Shown here piece after piece: positions 1-8,976 of a DNA stretch of 64,000 bases. Each line of letters opens with the position of its first letter. The stretch's first letter is position 1. Below the pieces are notes generated by a model. That model worked only from the letters and a program-made list of their open reading frames with translations. It was not told the origin of the DNA and did not search any database. The stretch is from Flavobacterium sp. SLB02 (GTDB lineage Bacteria; Bacteroidota; Bacteroidia; Flavobacteriales; Flavobacteriaceae), in assembly GCF_009664855.1 (NCBI RefSeq), contig NZ_CP045928.1:4589186-4653185 (forward strand), given 5' to 3'. Position numbers and translations under genes: made by a program.

Positions 1-1094
1 TATTTACTCAATTGATAGCATTCGTTGACGATAGCAACTCCATTTTTTTGAGCTTGTATCCAAAGATTTTCGTCGTGATACAATTCGACCGCCTTTTTTG
101 CAAACAATTCAGCATCATCTGTAATAAAACCATTCCATGATAAATTGGCGTGCATGGCTTCAGAACCAATTGTTGTGGTTACACTTGGCGTTCCGCATTG
201 CATGGCTTCTAATAATTTCCCTTTTAATCCTGCTCCAAACCGAATTGGCGCCAGAACAACCCGCGTTTTTTTAACAATTTCATTAGCGTCTGCGGCTCTT
301 CCCATAATAAAAAAACCATTTTTAGACTGATGCAACTGCAGCACTTTTTGGGAAGGATAAGCACCGTAAACTTCTAAAACAGCTTCTGGAAATTGCTTTT
401 TTATTAAAGGCCAAATGGTTTCTTTTAAATACTGAACTGTATTCCAATTGGGTTCATGAAGAAAATTCCCGATGAAAACAAAATTTTTACGCTCTTCAAA
501 CAAAGGCAATTTCAATAAATCCAATTCAGACATTTCGTATACCAAAAACGGCAAATAATACAATAAACCTGAATCGATTTTAAAAACATCTTTTAAGATT
601 TTCATTTCAAATTCAGAAATAATAAAAGACAAATCACATCTTAAAATACTGGCAATTTCGCGCTTCGCTACTTCTTCAGACAATAAATCATGAAGCTCAC
701 AAACTCTATTTTCTTTAAACGCTTTTTGCCTTGCCGTTCTCAAACAATGCAAATCTTCGGTATCTAATAAACGAATCGCTTTTGGGCAATTTTCAGATAC
801 GCGCCATCCAAATTGCTCTTCGATCATAAAACGATCAAACAAAACAACATCAGGATTCAATTCGATAATGAAATCATCAAAACTGGAATTATTGAGTTTA
901 ATTGACACTTTCTTCACATCAAATTCAGACAAATCGACCATAAAATCGCTGTCTAAAGCCGGGCTTGCAAATGTAATTTCAAATCCATTTTGCTTAAAAA
1001 TAGAAATCAACTGCATCATCCTTCCACCTGCTGCAGACGAATTTGGTTCAGGCCAAACAAAGCCAATAATTAAAAGTTTTTTTATGTGATTCAT
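1..1094 (-). CDS. Glycosyltransferase, GT4/GT1-like, C-terminus cut off by window edge
   Basis: About 364 residues are readable from ATG at 1094; the frame is still open at base 1. The N-terminus (MNHIKKLLIIGFVWPEPNSS) is the first beta strand and sugar-acceptor loop of a GT-B fold. A second domain begins near residue 205 (FVFIGNFLHEPNW) and carries the family signature near residues 280-320: APIRFGAGLKGKLLEAMQCG, then TPSVTT. This is the nucleotide-sugar binding region of GT4-type retaining transferases, with the conserved glutamate in KLLEAM. It probably adds a sugar to a surface polysaccharide or glycoprotein; donor and acceptor cannot be read from sequence. It is divergent from miaE, with about 115 bases between the starts. 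Confidence 0.8.
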   Translation of the reverse strand, partial: MNHIKKLLIIGFVWPEPNSSAAGGRMMQLISIFKQNGFEITFASPALDSDFMVDLSEFDVKKVSIKLNNSSFDDFIIELNPDVVLFDRFMIEEQFGWRVSENCPKAIRLLDTEDLHCLRTARQKAFKENRVCELHDLLSEEVAKREIASILRCDLSFIISEFEMKILKDVFKIDSGLLYYLPFLVYEMSELDLLKLPLFEERKNFVFIGNFLHEPNWNTVQYLKETIWPLIKKQFPEAVLEVYGAYPSQKVLQLHQSKNGFFIMGRAADANEIVKKTRVVLAPIRFGAGLKGKLLEAMQCGTPSVTTTIGSEAMHANLSWNGFITDDAELFAKKAVELYHDENLWIQAQKNGVAIVNECYQLSK

Positions 1095-1176
1095 TACAAA
1101 TTATTTCAAGCTACAAAATAATGCTTTTTTGAGCGCAATCATACAATATTTCCTGATTTTTAGTAATAAAAAACAC

Positions 1177-1184
1177 TAATTTTG
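1177..1184 (+). promoter_or_regulatory. Candidate -7 promoter element for miaE
   Basis: TAATTTTG matches the flavobacterial TAnnTTTG box and lies 24 bases before the ATG at 1209. No clear TTG -33 partner is visible at normal spacing. The in-frame TTG at 1182 lies inside this box, which argues against it as a start codon. Confidence 0.45.
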
Positions 1185-1208
1185 CAAGAACTAAAATGCC
1201 GGGAAATT

Positions 1209-1790
1209 ATGTTAGGATTAAAATTAGCAACAGACCCTCGTTGGGTAAATATTGTTGAGTCGAATATCGAAGAAATATTAACAGATCACGCTTGGTGCGA
1301 ACAAAAAGCAGCTTCAAACGCCATTAGTTTAGTTACTTACAATTCTGAACTAGAAGAATTAGTTACGGAAATGCTTGTAATTGCGAGAGAAGAATTAGAG
1401 CATTTGCAAATGGTACACGATATCATCAAAAAAAGAGGTTTGACCTTGGGCCGCGAAAGAAAAGATCATTATGTAAATGAACTTTTTAAATTCATGAAAA
1501 AAGACGGAAGCCGTAAAGATGCTCTTTGTGATCGTTTATTGTTTTCAGCCATGATCGAAGCGAGAAGCTGCGAACGTTTTAAGGTACTTTCTGAAAATAT
1601 AAAAGACGAAGAATTAGCTAAATTTTACCGTGATTTAATGATTTCTGAAGCGGGTCATTACACTACTTTTTTAGGATTTGCACGAAAATATACTGACAAT
1701 ATAGATATAGATAAACGCTGGAAAGAATGGATTGAATACGAAGGTTCTATCATCACCAATTATGGTAAAAAAGAAACTGTTCACGGATAA
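1209..1790 (+). CDS. miaE: tRNA-(ms2io6A37) hydroxylase MiaE
   Basis: A 193-residue ferritin-like diiron protein. MiaE uses O2 to hydroxylate the isopentenyl group of ms2i6A at tRNA position 37. Visible iron-ligand motifs are an EExxH-type helix (REELEHLQ, around residues 60-67), EARSCERF near 117 and SEAGHY near 147, spaced as expected for a four-helix diiron bundle. An in-frame TTG at 1182 would add nine residues, but it falls inside the likely -7 box, so ATG 1209 is chosen; the protein then begins MLGLKLATDPRW, as is usual for the family. It is followed after 40 bases by the AsmA-like gene and may share a transcript. Confidence 0.9.
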   Translation: MLGLKLATDPRWVNIVESNIEEILTDHAWCEQKAASNAISLVTYNSELEELVTEMLVIAREELEHLQMVHDIIKKRGLTLGRERKDHYVNELFKFMKKDGSRKDALCDRLLFSAMIEARSCERFKVLSENIKDEELAKFYRDLMISEAGHYTTFLGFARKYTDNIDIDKRWKEWIEYEGSIITNYGKKETVHG

Positions 1791-1830
1791 AATTCAATTT
1801 AAACCTTACCTATAAATACCACAATTTGTT

Positions 1831-4593
1831 ATGTCTGCAAATAAAACGAAATCTATTTTATTAAAAATAGCCAAATATCTTGGAATAACGTTTGTCGTTA
1901 TTATAGGATTACTGTTTCTGACCCCTATTATTTTTGCTGACAAAATTAAGGAGCAAATTAAAAAAACTGCTAACGAAAAACTGAGCGCAGAATTGAATTA
2001 TTCTGATGTCTCGGTTTCGTTTTTTCATCATTTTCCTTCGTTAACTTTAACCTTAAATGATTTAAGCCTTAACGGATCAGCTCCGTATAAAAGCGAAAAA
2101 TTCATTACCGCAAAAGAGGTTTCTTTTGGAATAAATGTAGCCAGTTTAGTATTTAGTAAAGAGGTAAAAATTGACCAGATTTATTTATCTGATTCGTTTA
2201 TTAATGTAAAAGTGAATCCAAAAGGAGAAGCCAATTACAATGTTTACAAATCATCAAGTCCGTCAGATCCAAAAGACAGTACTGATGCTGATGCATCGCT
2301 AAAACTGGAGAAAATTGAGATCCTGAACAGTAAAATTATTTACGACGATCAGTCGACTAAAGTTCATTTTGATGCTTTTGGTTTTAATTATTTAGGAAAA
2401 GGCGATTTAAACAAGGCTGTTTTTGACTTGTATTCGAAAGCCAAAATTGAAAAACTGAATATTGTTTATGAAGGTGAACCGTATTTAATGAATAAAAAAA
2501 TCGATGCCGACCTGATCACAAAAGTAAATGTGAATTCGTTATCTTTTTTCTTTCAACAAAACAACCTTAAAATCAATCAGCTCTTGGTCGATTTTAAAGG
2601 AAAATTTGACTTCCTGAAAGATGGTTACAACATCGATTTTGTGATTAAATCTGACAATAGCGACCTGTACGATGTATTTACTGCTTTCCCTCCAAAATAT
2701 ATTACCTGGCTTTCTAAAACCGAATTAAAAGGAAAAACAAACTTACTTTTTACCTTAAAAGGAAATTATATTGTCTCGCAAAATATTGCTCCGGACCTTA
2801 ATTTAGATGTAAAAATAGACAACGGTTTTGTAAATTATAACAAAAGTGCTTTTCCGGTTTCTAACTTAAACTTAGAAGTAAAAACAAAAGTTCCGTCGCT
2901 GAATCCGGATCTTGCTATTGTTGATGCTAAAAACTTATCCCTGAACATCAACAAGGATTACTTAAAATCTAAATTTTATGTTGAAGGCATTAATACTCCA
3001 AATATCGATGCTGACTTTAAAGCTAAAATTGATCTTGAAAAATTAATTACAGCTCTTGGAATTCCTGATATTGTTTTAAAAGGAAATTTGGCGGGTGATG
3101 TAAAAGCAAACGGAAAATTTGATCTTAAAAACAAACTTTTTCCGGTTACTAATGGTGTTATCGATTTAGAAAACGGGTATTTAAAAACACCTTATTACCC
3201 AAATCCTATCACCAATATTACCATCAAATCTAAAATCAACAATCAAAAAGGAACTTTTGATGATTTGAAAGTGAGTTTAAAACCTACTCAGTTTACTTTT
3301 GAAGGGAAACCTGTTTTTGTAGAAGCAGATTTGAGCAATTTCAACGATTTGACTTACGACATAAAAGCGAAGGGAGAACTTGACGTGAATAAAATCTATA
3401 AAGTTTTCTCTCAAAAAGGACTTGATTTAGATGGTTTTGTAAAAGCTGATTTGGTTTTGAAAGGCAAACAAAGCGATGCCGAAAAAGGAAAATACAGCAA
3501 GCTTCATAACAAAGGAACGCTTGAGCTTAGAAATATTGGCATTACATCAGAATATTTGCCAAAGAAATTTATTATCAAAGAAGGTGTTTTTAAAATCAAT
3601 CAGGATAAAATGTATTTTAACAACTTTCTGGCTGCTTACGGTCAGTCTGATTTTAAGATGAACGGATATCTGCAAAACGTTTTTAATTACGCAACCACAA
3701 ATACAGGTGTTTTAAAAGGTTCTTTTAATGCCACATCACGATACATTAATGTGGATGAATTTATGTCGAGTACTTCGGCAAATACATCGGTAACGCAAAC
3801 AAAAACCGAAACTCCAGCTCCTACTCAGACTGAAGCAAAACAAACTGGAGTGATTATGATTCCGACTAATTTGAATTTGAATTTCACCGCTAATGCCCAA
3901 AAAGTGAATTTTGATAAATTAAATCTTCAAAATGCGGTTGGAAATTTAAGCATGAAAAAAGGGAAATTAAGCATGCAGAATACCGGTTTTAATTTAATTG
4001 GCTGTAATGTTGCCATGAATGCCAATTATCAGGCTGTTACGACTAAAAAAGCAAATTTTGATTTTACTATTAAAGCGTCTGATTTTGATATTAAAAAAGC
4101 ATACAACGAAATTGAAGTTTTCAGAAAAATGGCCAGCGCTGCTGAAAAAGCACAAGGAATCGTTTCGGTTGATTATCAATTAAAAGGCCGTTTAAACGGC
4201 AATATGGATCCAGTATATCCATCACTTGCGGGTGGCGGAACACTTTCTGTAAAAGATGTAAAAGTGCGAGGATTGAAAATGTTTAACGCCGTAAGCAAAG
4301 CAACAAGTTCTGAATCCATGCAAAATCCTGATCTTTCTAAGGTCGACATTAAAACCACGATCAAGAACAACATCATGACCGTAGAGCGCTTTAAATTTAA
4401 GTTTGCAGGCTTTAGACCAAGAATCGAAGGCACAACAAGTCTCGACGGAAAACTGAACTTAAAAATGCGTTTAGGCTTACCTCCTCTTGGCATATTCGGA
4501 ATTCCGCTAACGGTTACCGGAACACAAAATAGTCCTAAAGTAAAATTAGGAAGAAAAACTGAGGATTTGGAAGAGACTAAGGATACTGAATAA
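1831..4593 (+). CDS. AsmA-like inner-membrane protein
   Basis: 920 residues. One N-terminal membrane segment (about residues 13-36, YLGITFVVIIGLLFLTPIIF) is followed by a very long periplasmic beta-rich region with repeated lines of the type LNLSLNDLSLNG and LKLEKIEILNSKI. This is the AsmA/TamB-like architecture associated with phospholipid transport or outer-membrane biogenesis. A Thr/Gln/Pro-rich linker lies near residues 648-670. The C-terminal 200 residues resemble the AsmA C-terminal domain (DIKTTIKNNIMTVERFKFKF). It lies 40 bases after miaE on the same strand. The family is well supported; the substrate is unknown. Confidence 0.8.
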   Translation: MSANKTKSILLKIAKYLGITFVVIIGLLFLTPIIFADKIKEQIKKTANEKLSAELNYSDVSVSFFHHFPSLTLTLNDLSLNGSAPYKSEKFITAKEVSFGINVASLVFSKEVKIDQIYLSDSFINVKVNPKGEANYNVYKSSSPSDPKDSTDADASLKLEKIEILNSKIIYDDQSTKVHFDAFGFNYLGKGDLNKAVFDLYSKAKIEKLNIVYEGEPYLMNKKIDADLITKVNVNSLSFFFQQNNLKINQLLVDFKGKFDFLKDGYNIDFVIKSDNSDLYDVFTAFPPKYITWLSKTELKGKTNLLFTLKGNYIVSQNIAPDLNLDVKIDNGFVNYNKSAFPVSNLNLEVKTKVPSLNPDLAIVDAKNLSLNINKDYLKSKFYVEGINTPNIDADFKAKIDLEKLITALGIPDIVLKGNLAGDVKANGKFDLKNKLFPVTNGVIDLENGYLKTPYYPNPITNITIKSKINNQKGTFDDLKVSLKPTQFTFEGKPVFVEADLSNFNDLTYDIKAKGELDVNKIYKVFSQKGLDLDGFVKADLVLKGKQSDAEKGKYSKLHNKGTLELRNIGITSEYLPKKFIIKEGVFKINQDKMYFNNFLAAYGQSDFKMNGYLQNVFNYATTNTGVLKGSFNATSRYINVDEFMSSTSANTSVTQTKTETPAPTQTEAKQTGVIMIPTNLNLNFTANAQKVNFDKLNLQNAVGNLSMKKGKLSMQNTGFNLIGCNVAMNANYQAVTTKKANFDFTIKASDFDIKKAYNEIEVFRKMASAAEKAQGIVSVDYQLKGRLNGNMDPVYPSLAGGGTLSVKDVKVRGLKMFNAVSKATSSESMQNPDLSKVDIKTTIKNNIMTVERFKFKFAGFRPRIEGTTSLDGKLNLKMRLGLPPLGIFGIPLTVTGTQNSPKVKLGRKTEDLEETKDTE

Positions 4594-4746
4594 TAAAATT
4601 CCAATTTATTGATATCTGCCTTTGTCAAAGTTTAAAACCAAGAGCACAAGGAACTTTTATGAAAGCCTAATTTTAAGGTTGGTATGTGGATTTTTGTCAT
4701 TTCATAAATAACAACGTTGCAACCTAATTTAATTCCTATCTTAAAA

Positions 4747-4776
4747 CCTAGCCCGTGGTTTCAACCACGGGCTAGG
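4747..4776. repeat. Perfect 14-bp inverted repeat, REP-like hairpin
   Basis: CCTAGCCCGTGGTT and its exact reverse complement AACCACGGGCTAGG are separated by two bases. The element is far more GC-rich than its surroundings and has no T-run, so it is not a standard terminator. It sits between two convergent genes. Confidence 0.7.
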
Positions 4777-4831
4777 TCTGGTAAGTTTACAACTAAAAAA
4801 AAACTTTATCATAAATAGAAAATATCTTAAA

Positions 4832-6115
4832 CTACACATACAACATTCCAGAAACATACAAAATTCCTTTCGCTAATACCCACAACAAAACTGCCATTCC
4901 TAAAAATCCCCAGGCAGAAGTTCTGTTTCTTTTCCAGTTAATACAGAAAGTTGGAATCTCCCAATATTTGATCACAATATAAATACTGGTTCCTATTAAG
5001 GATGCCCAAATAAGTTCTCCGGAACGAATCTGAAAGCTATAAACTAAAGTCGATACCAGAAAAAGAATTGTAATAAATTGCAAGTAATAGTAATTCTTGT
5101 AATTGCGTTTGAAATTTTCTTTGAGAGATATAATCAAAAATGATATAATAAGTAAACCTGTCAAGGCAATAATAATATACGAGAAAAGCGGGTTATGCTG
5201 TACGATAAAAAAGCCATCAATAATCAAGGCCAAAACAACACAAGCCGCAAGGGTAAAAATAGTTCTTTCGATAGAAGTATCTTTATACGGAATAAGAATT
5301 GGATAAATATACTTATCAAAAGTACGCCAAACAGGCAAAGCACAAATTACCGCCATAGCAGCTACAACAATTTCATAATTGTATAATACATCACCTGGAA
5401 TTTTATACAACAAATACAAAAGAGCCATAGTCACAATAATTGCGGGAAGACAAATTGTTTTTACTATTTCCCACTTATTACTTCCCCAGAACGTATTTCT
5501 TATTTCAAAAACATATTTCTTAACTAAGTATTTCCGTGTAAAAATAGCTGTTGACTGACTCCATAATAAAAACAAACCTATATGAATTACTACAGTGCGC
5601 AAGGTCATTTCTTCTATATAACATCCGCCAACGATACAAACGATTCCAAGCAGCAATAATTCGTAGGTTAACAAAATTGCAGAGAATAAAAGCCTGAACA
5701 ATGGTGCGAATTGTTTTATCAGGATATCTATAAGCCTGTCCCAATAATTGCGTAATAAACCCACTATCGCGCATATTGCAATAAATGCCGCCAAATACAA
5801 CATCCAATTGGTTAGCGATTGCGTTTGCATCCATAACTGAACTGCAGAATCTTTTACAGGAATATAAATTACTTGCGAATTAGCATAAATTTCATTTGCG
5901 AGTCGATTTCTTACGCTATCATTAATAACCGAAAACTGATTCTTATGTTGCTGCCAATATAAATCAGCATTAGAATCGCTTTTTTGCAGCACCGCAAATT
6001 CGTATAAAATCTTTTTTTGAGAATCATTTAAGAAAACAATTTCGTAAGCAGGATGAATTTCTTTTGCAAACAGACTTATACAGAAAAGAAATATAAGGAA
6101 AACTATTTTTTTCAA
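4832..6115 (-). CDS. Polytopic membrane protein of unknown function
   Basis: 427 residues; not recognised. A signal-like N-terminus (MKKIVFLIFLFCISLFAKE) is followed by a soluble, probably periplasmic part of about 80 residues with YxxxK/Q-rich helices. From about residue 100 to the end there are roughly nine or ten hydrophobic segments. A short periplasmic N-domain ahead of many membrane helices recalls some mechanosensitive-channel-like proteins, but no pore or beta-domain signature is visible and I do not assign it. It stands alone, convergent with the AsmA-like gene, with a 524-base gene-free stretch upstream. Confidence 0.75.
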   Translation of the reverse strand: MKKIVFLIFLFCISLFAKEIHPAYEIVFLNDSQKKILYEFAVLQKSDSNADLYWQQHKNQFSVINDSVRNRLANEIYANSQVIYIPVKDSAVQLWMQTQSLTNWMLYLAAFIAICAIVGLLRNYWDRLIDILIKQFAPLFRLLFSAILLTYELLLLGIVCIVGGCYIEEMTLRTVVIHIGLFLLWSQSTAIFTRKYLVKKYVFEIRNTFWGSNKWEIVKTICLPAIIVTMALLYLLYKIPGDVLYNYEIVVAAMAVICALPVWRTFDKYIYPILIPYKDTSIERTIFTLAACVVLALIIDGFFIVQHNPLFSYIIIALTGLLIISFLIISLKENFKRNYKNYYYLQFITILFLVSTLVYSFQIRSGELIWASLIGTSIYIVIKYWEIPTFCINWKRNRTSAWGFLGMAVLLWVLAKGILYVSGMLYV

Positions 6116-6639
6116 GGCTTATAACGTATTAGTTCAATCAAAAATACAAATAATACCGCGGAAAAAATTAAAATTTAAAATTCCAAATTCCAATAACACT
6201 TATGTATATTTCAAAAAAGGAAACTGATTTCTACTTTCGGTTAAAATGACAAAAACAAGATACCAATCCTAAAATGTTGTGACGAACATAAAAACTAAAC
6301 TCAGCACTTATTTTTTACAGCAAAGAGCACAAAGATTTTTTACTTAAGAATACTTCTAAAAAGTACAAAGTTCGCAAAGCTAAGTCAATACAAAGCTTTG
6401 CGAACTTTGACTCTTTTATAAAAGAGAAAAGTAAAAAAACTTAGCGTTATTTGCGGTAAATTTTTTTTCGCTCTCCATAGGTTTTTGAATTAGACCAAAA
6501 CAAGCACAATTACTCCTACTTTAAACAAATAACAAAACACAGCAAACTTAAATTATCTTATATAACTTATATGGTAAAGTCATAAAAACAAAAAAACCCG
6601 CTCTTTTCAGAACGGGTTTTGTAATAAGTAATCTAATGA
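6116..6639. other. Gene-free stretch with degenerate intergenic repeats
   Basis: No convincing ORF. It holds an A/T-rich run of the AAATTCCAA word family (about 6165-6200), an imperfect hairpin of AAAGTTCGCAAAGCT with its complement (about 6367-6410), and the rpmA terminator at its right end. The left end should carry the promoter of the membrane protein gene, but no clear TAnnTTTG box was found. Confidence 0.5.
6593..6620 (-). terminator. Terminator of the rplU-rpmA operon
   Basis: AAAACCCG and CGGGTTTT form an 8-bp stem around a 12-base loop; on the minus strand it is followed by a T-run. It lies about 20 bases after the rpmA stop. Confidence 0.8.
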
Positions 6640-6900
6640 TTATGCTTCGAATGGAAGGATAGATACATAAGATTTGTTATCTTTTTTCTTTTGGAACTTA
6701 ACAACTCCAGCTACTCTTGCGTGTAGTGTGTGATCTTTACTGATGTAAACGTTTTCACCTGGATTATGTTTTGAACCTCTTTGTCTAACGATGATGTTCC
6801 CAGCAATAGCAGCTTGTCCACCAAAAATCTTTACGCCTAAACGTTTTGATTCTGATTCTCTACCATTCTTCGAACTACCGACACCTTTCTTGTGAGCCAT
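6640..6900 (-). CDS. rpmA: 50S ribosomal protein L27
   Basis: 86 residues, normal length. The N-terminus MAHKKGVGSSKNGRESESKR and the GGQAAIAGNIIVRQRG block are diagnostic of bL27, whose N-terminal tail reaches the peptidyl-transferase centre. No cleavable N-terminal extension of the firmicute type is present. It starts 24 bases after the rplU stop in the usual rplU-rpmA order and ends at a strong terminator. Confidence 0.97.
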   Translation of the reverse strand: MAHKKGVGSSKNGRESESKRLGVKIFGGQAAIAGNIIVRQRGSKHNPGENVYISKDHTLHARVAGVVKFQKKKDNKSYVSILPFEA

Positions 6901-6924
6901 GACGTATGAGTTTAAATATTGTTA

Positions 6925-7368
6925 TTATTCTTTAGTAGCTTCTTTTTTTGCTTTTGGAGCTGCTGCTTTTTTTGCTTTTGGAGCTGCTTCAACTTCAGTT
7001 GCCGGAGCATCTTCTGCTACAACCGCTTTTTTAGCTGCTGCTTTTTTAGTTCCACCTGCTGCAGTAATACCTTCAATTACAATTTGAGTAAGATATTGTC
7101 TGTGACCATTTCTCTTTTTGTAACCTTTTCTTCTTTTCTTTTTGAAAACGATTACTTTATCTCCTTTTAAGTGTTGTAACACTTTAGCTTCTACTGAAGC
7201 ACCTTCTATAGCTGGGGCGCCTAAAGTTACGTTTCCGTTATCATCTAATAAAAGAACTTTGTCAAATGAAACACTTGAACCTTCTTCATTAGACAAACGG
7301 TTAACATAAACCTTTAAGTCTTTGCTTACTTTAAATTGTTGCCCTGCTATCTCTACGATTGCATACAT
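6925..7368 (-). CDS. rplU: 50S ribosomal protein L21 with Ala/Lys-rich tail
   Basis: 147 residues. The first 103 or so form the bL21 fold (MYAIVEIAGQQFKV at the start; FKKKRRKGYKKRNGHRQ for 23S rRNA contact). The remaining 45 residues are a low-complexity tail of AAKK, APKAKK and EVEAAP blocks, which most bL21 proteins lack. It is the first gene of rplU-rpmA and has a consensus promoter immediately upstream. Confidence 0.96.
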   Translation of the reverse strand: MYAIVEIAGQQFKVSKDLKVYVNRLSNEEGSSVSFDKVLLLDDNGNVTLGAPAIEGASVEAKVLQHLKGDKVIVFKKKRRKGYKKRNGHRQYLTQIVIEGITAAGGTKKAAAKKAVVAEDAPATEVEAAPKAKKAAAPKAKKEATKE

Positions 7369-7398
7369 ACCAAATTGATTTATTGATTTTTAAGGTTG

Positions 7399-7428
7399 CA
7401 AATATACAATTAATAATTTACTGTGCAA
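7399..7428 (-). promoter_or_regulatory. Consensus flavobacterial promoter of rplU-rpmA
   Basis: On the minus strand, TTG (7426-7428), a 19-base spacer and TATATTTG (7399-7406) match the known TTG/TAnnTTTG promoter. The start codon at 7368 leaves a short A/T-rich leader with no Shine-Dalgarno site. Confidence 0.8.
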
Positions 7429-7641
7429 TCTCTTATTCTAAAAATATTTATTTCATTTTAAAGTCTGTTTTTCAAGGCGTTTCATGCCATAAAAAGAAAC
7501 ATTTAGCCGTATAATACTGTTAAAGTATCACCAAAACAAACACTAACCCTTAATTGATAATTAAAAAAAGTTAATTTTGATGTAACGATAATCAACTCTT
7601 GGCTACCTACATATATAGGTAAATAAAAATTATTAATCTTT

Positions 7642-8964
7642 ATGAAAAAATCAATAATGATGTTAAGTGCAGCACTAATGCTCGGCGGAGTGGCTCATGC
7701 TCAAAAGGTAGCTTTTGAAGAATACAATTTAGATAACGGCATGCACGTTATTTTGCACAACGATCCGTCGGCTCCCGTTGTAATCACCTCGGTAATGTAC
7801 CATGTAGGATCAAAAGACGAGCGTCCGGACCGAACTGGTTTTGCGCATTTCTTTGAGCATTTATTATTTGAAGGAACACAAAATATAAAACGCGGCGAAT
7901 GGATGAAAATCGTGACTGCGAATGGCGGAGTAAACAACGCCAATACTTCTGACGACAGAACGTATTACTACGAAGTTTTCCCATCAAACAGTTTAGAACT
8001 TGGTTTATGGATGGAATCTGAAAGATTGATGCACCCAATCATCAACAAGATTGGTGTTGAAACACAAAATGAAGTCGTAAAAGAAGAAAAAAGAATGCGT
8101 TACGACAATCAGCCGTACGGAAACATACTTCCGGAGGTTAAGAAAAACATGTTCAAAAACCATCCGTATCGCTGGACAACTATTGGCTCAATGAAAGATC
8201 TGGATGCTGCAACGCTCGAAGAATTTCAGGCTTTTAATAAAAAATTCTATACGCCAAACAATGCCGTTTTAGTTGTGGCAGGAGATTTTGACAAAGCAAA
8301 AACCAAAGAATGGATCCAGAAATACTTTGCTCCAATCCCTAGAGGCGAAGAAGTAAAAAAACAAACTTTTGTCGAAGAACCAATCAATCAGACTATAAAA
8401 GCTACATATGAAGATCCGAATATTCAGATCCCGATGATTGTTGCTTCTTACAGAACACCTTCGATGAAAACCAGAGACGCAAGAGTTTTAGATTTAATCT
8501 CTTCTTATTTAAGTGACGGAAAAAGCTCAAAATTGTACAAAAAAATAGTTGACGACAAAAAGATGGCACTTCAAATTGGCGCTGTTGGTTTTAGTCAGGA
8601 AGATTACGGAATGTACATTTTATATGGTTTACCAATGGCTCCCAATACAACAGCTGATATCTTAAAAGAAATGGATGAGGAAATTGTAAAAATTCAAACC
8701 GACCTGATTTCTGAAAAAGATTATGAAAAATTACAGAATAAATTCGATAATAATTTTGTGAACGCCAATGCAAGCGTAGAAGGAATTGCTGAAAATCTGG
8801 CTTCTTACTACCTGCTTTACGGAGATGTAAATTTAATCAATACTGAGATTGATATTTACCACTCTATTACCAGAGAAGAAATTAGAGAAGTGGCTAAAAA
8901 GTACTTAAACCCTAACCAGCGTTTAATTTTAGACTACGTTCCTTCAACTAAAGTTCAAAACTAA
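7642..8964 (+). CDS. M16 family zinc protease, catalytic subunit
   Basis: 440 residues with a signal peptide (cleavage likely after VAHA near residue 20). The inverted zinc motif HxxEH is present (AHFFEHLLFEG, about residues 68-77), and the third-ligand glutamate lies in EVVKEEKRMRYDN near residue 146. This is a single M16 repeat pair of typical length for a secreted or periplasmic pitrilysin-like peptidase. The next gene, 12 bases on, encodes a partner lacking the zinc motif; such pairs usually form a heterodimer with one active site. A possible -7 box, TAATTTTG, lies at 7572-7579. Confidence 0.93.
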   Translation: MKKSIMMLSAALMLGGVAHAQKVAFEEYNLDNGMHVILHNDPSAPVVITSVMYHVGSKDERPDRTGFAHFFEHLLFEGTQNIKRGEWMKIVTANGGVNNANTSDDRTYYYEVFPSNSLELGLWMESERLMHPIINKIGVETQNEVVKEEKRMRYDNQPYGNILPEVKKNMFKNHPYRWTTIGSMKDLDAATLEEFQAFNKKFYTPNNAVLVVAGDFDKAKTKEWIQKYFAPIPRGEEVKKQTFVEEPINQTIKATYEDPNIQIPMIVASYRTPSMKTRDARVLDLISSYLSDGKSSKLYKKIVDDKKMALQIGAVGFSQEDYGMYILYGLPMAPNTTADILKEMDEEIVKIQTDLISEKDYEKLQNKFDNNFVNANASVEGIAENLASYYLLYGDVNLINTEIDIYHSITREEIREVAKKYLNPNQRLILDYVPSTKVQN

Positions 8965-8976
8965 GCTTATCGAATC

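Noticed and set aside
1182..1208. TTG start adding nine residues to MiaE
   Set aside because: The codon lies inside a good TAnnTTTG promoter box, and the protein from ATG 1209 matches the family start.
4176..4628. Minus-strand ORF of 150 residues over the AsmA-like gene
   Set aside because: Antisense shadow; it has no recognisable features and the sense gene is well formed.
6899..7170. Plus-strand Phe/Ala-rich ORFs over rplU
   Set aside because: Produced by reading the Ala/Lys tail codons of L21 backwards; low complexity, no promoter.
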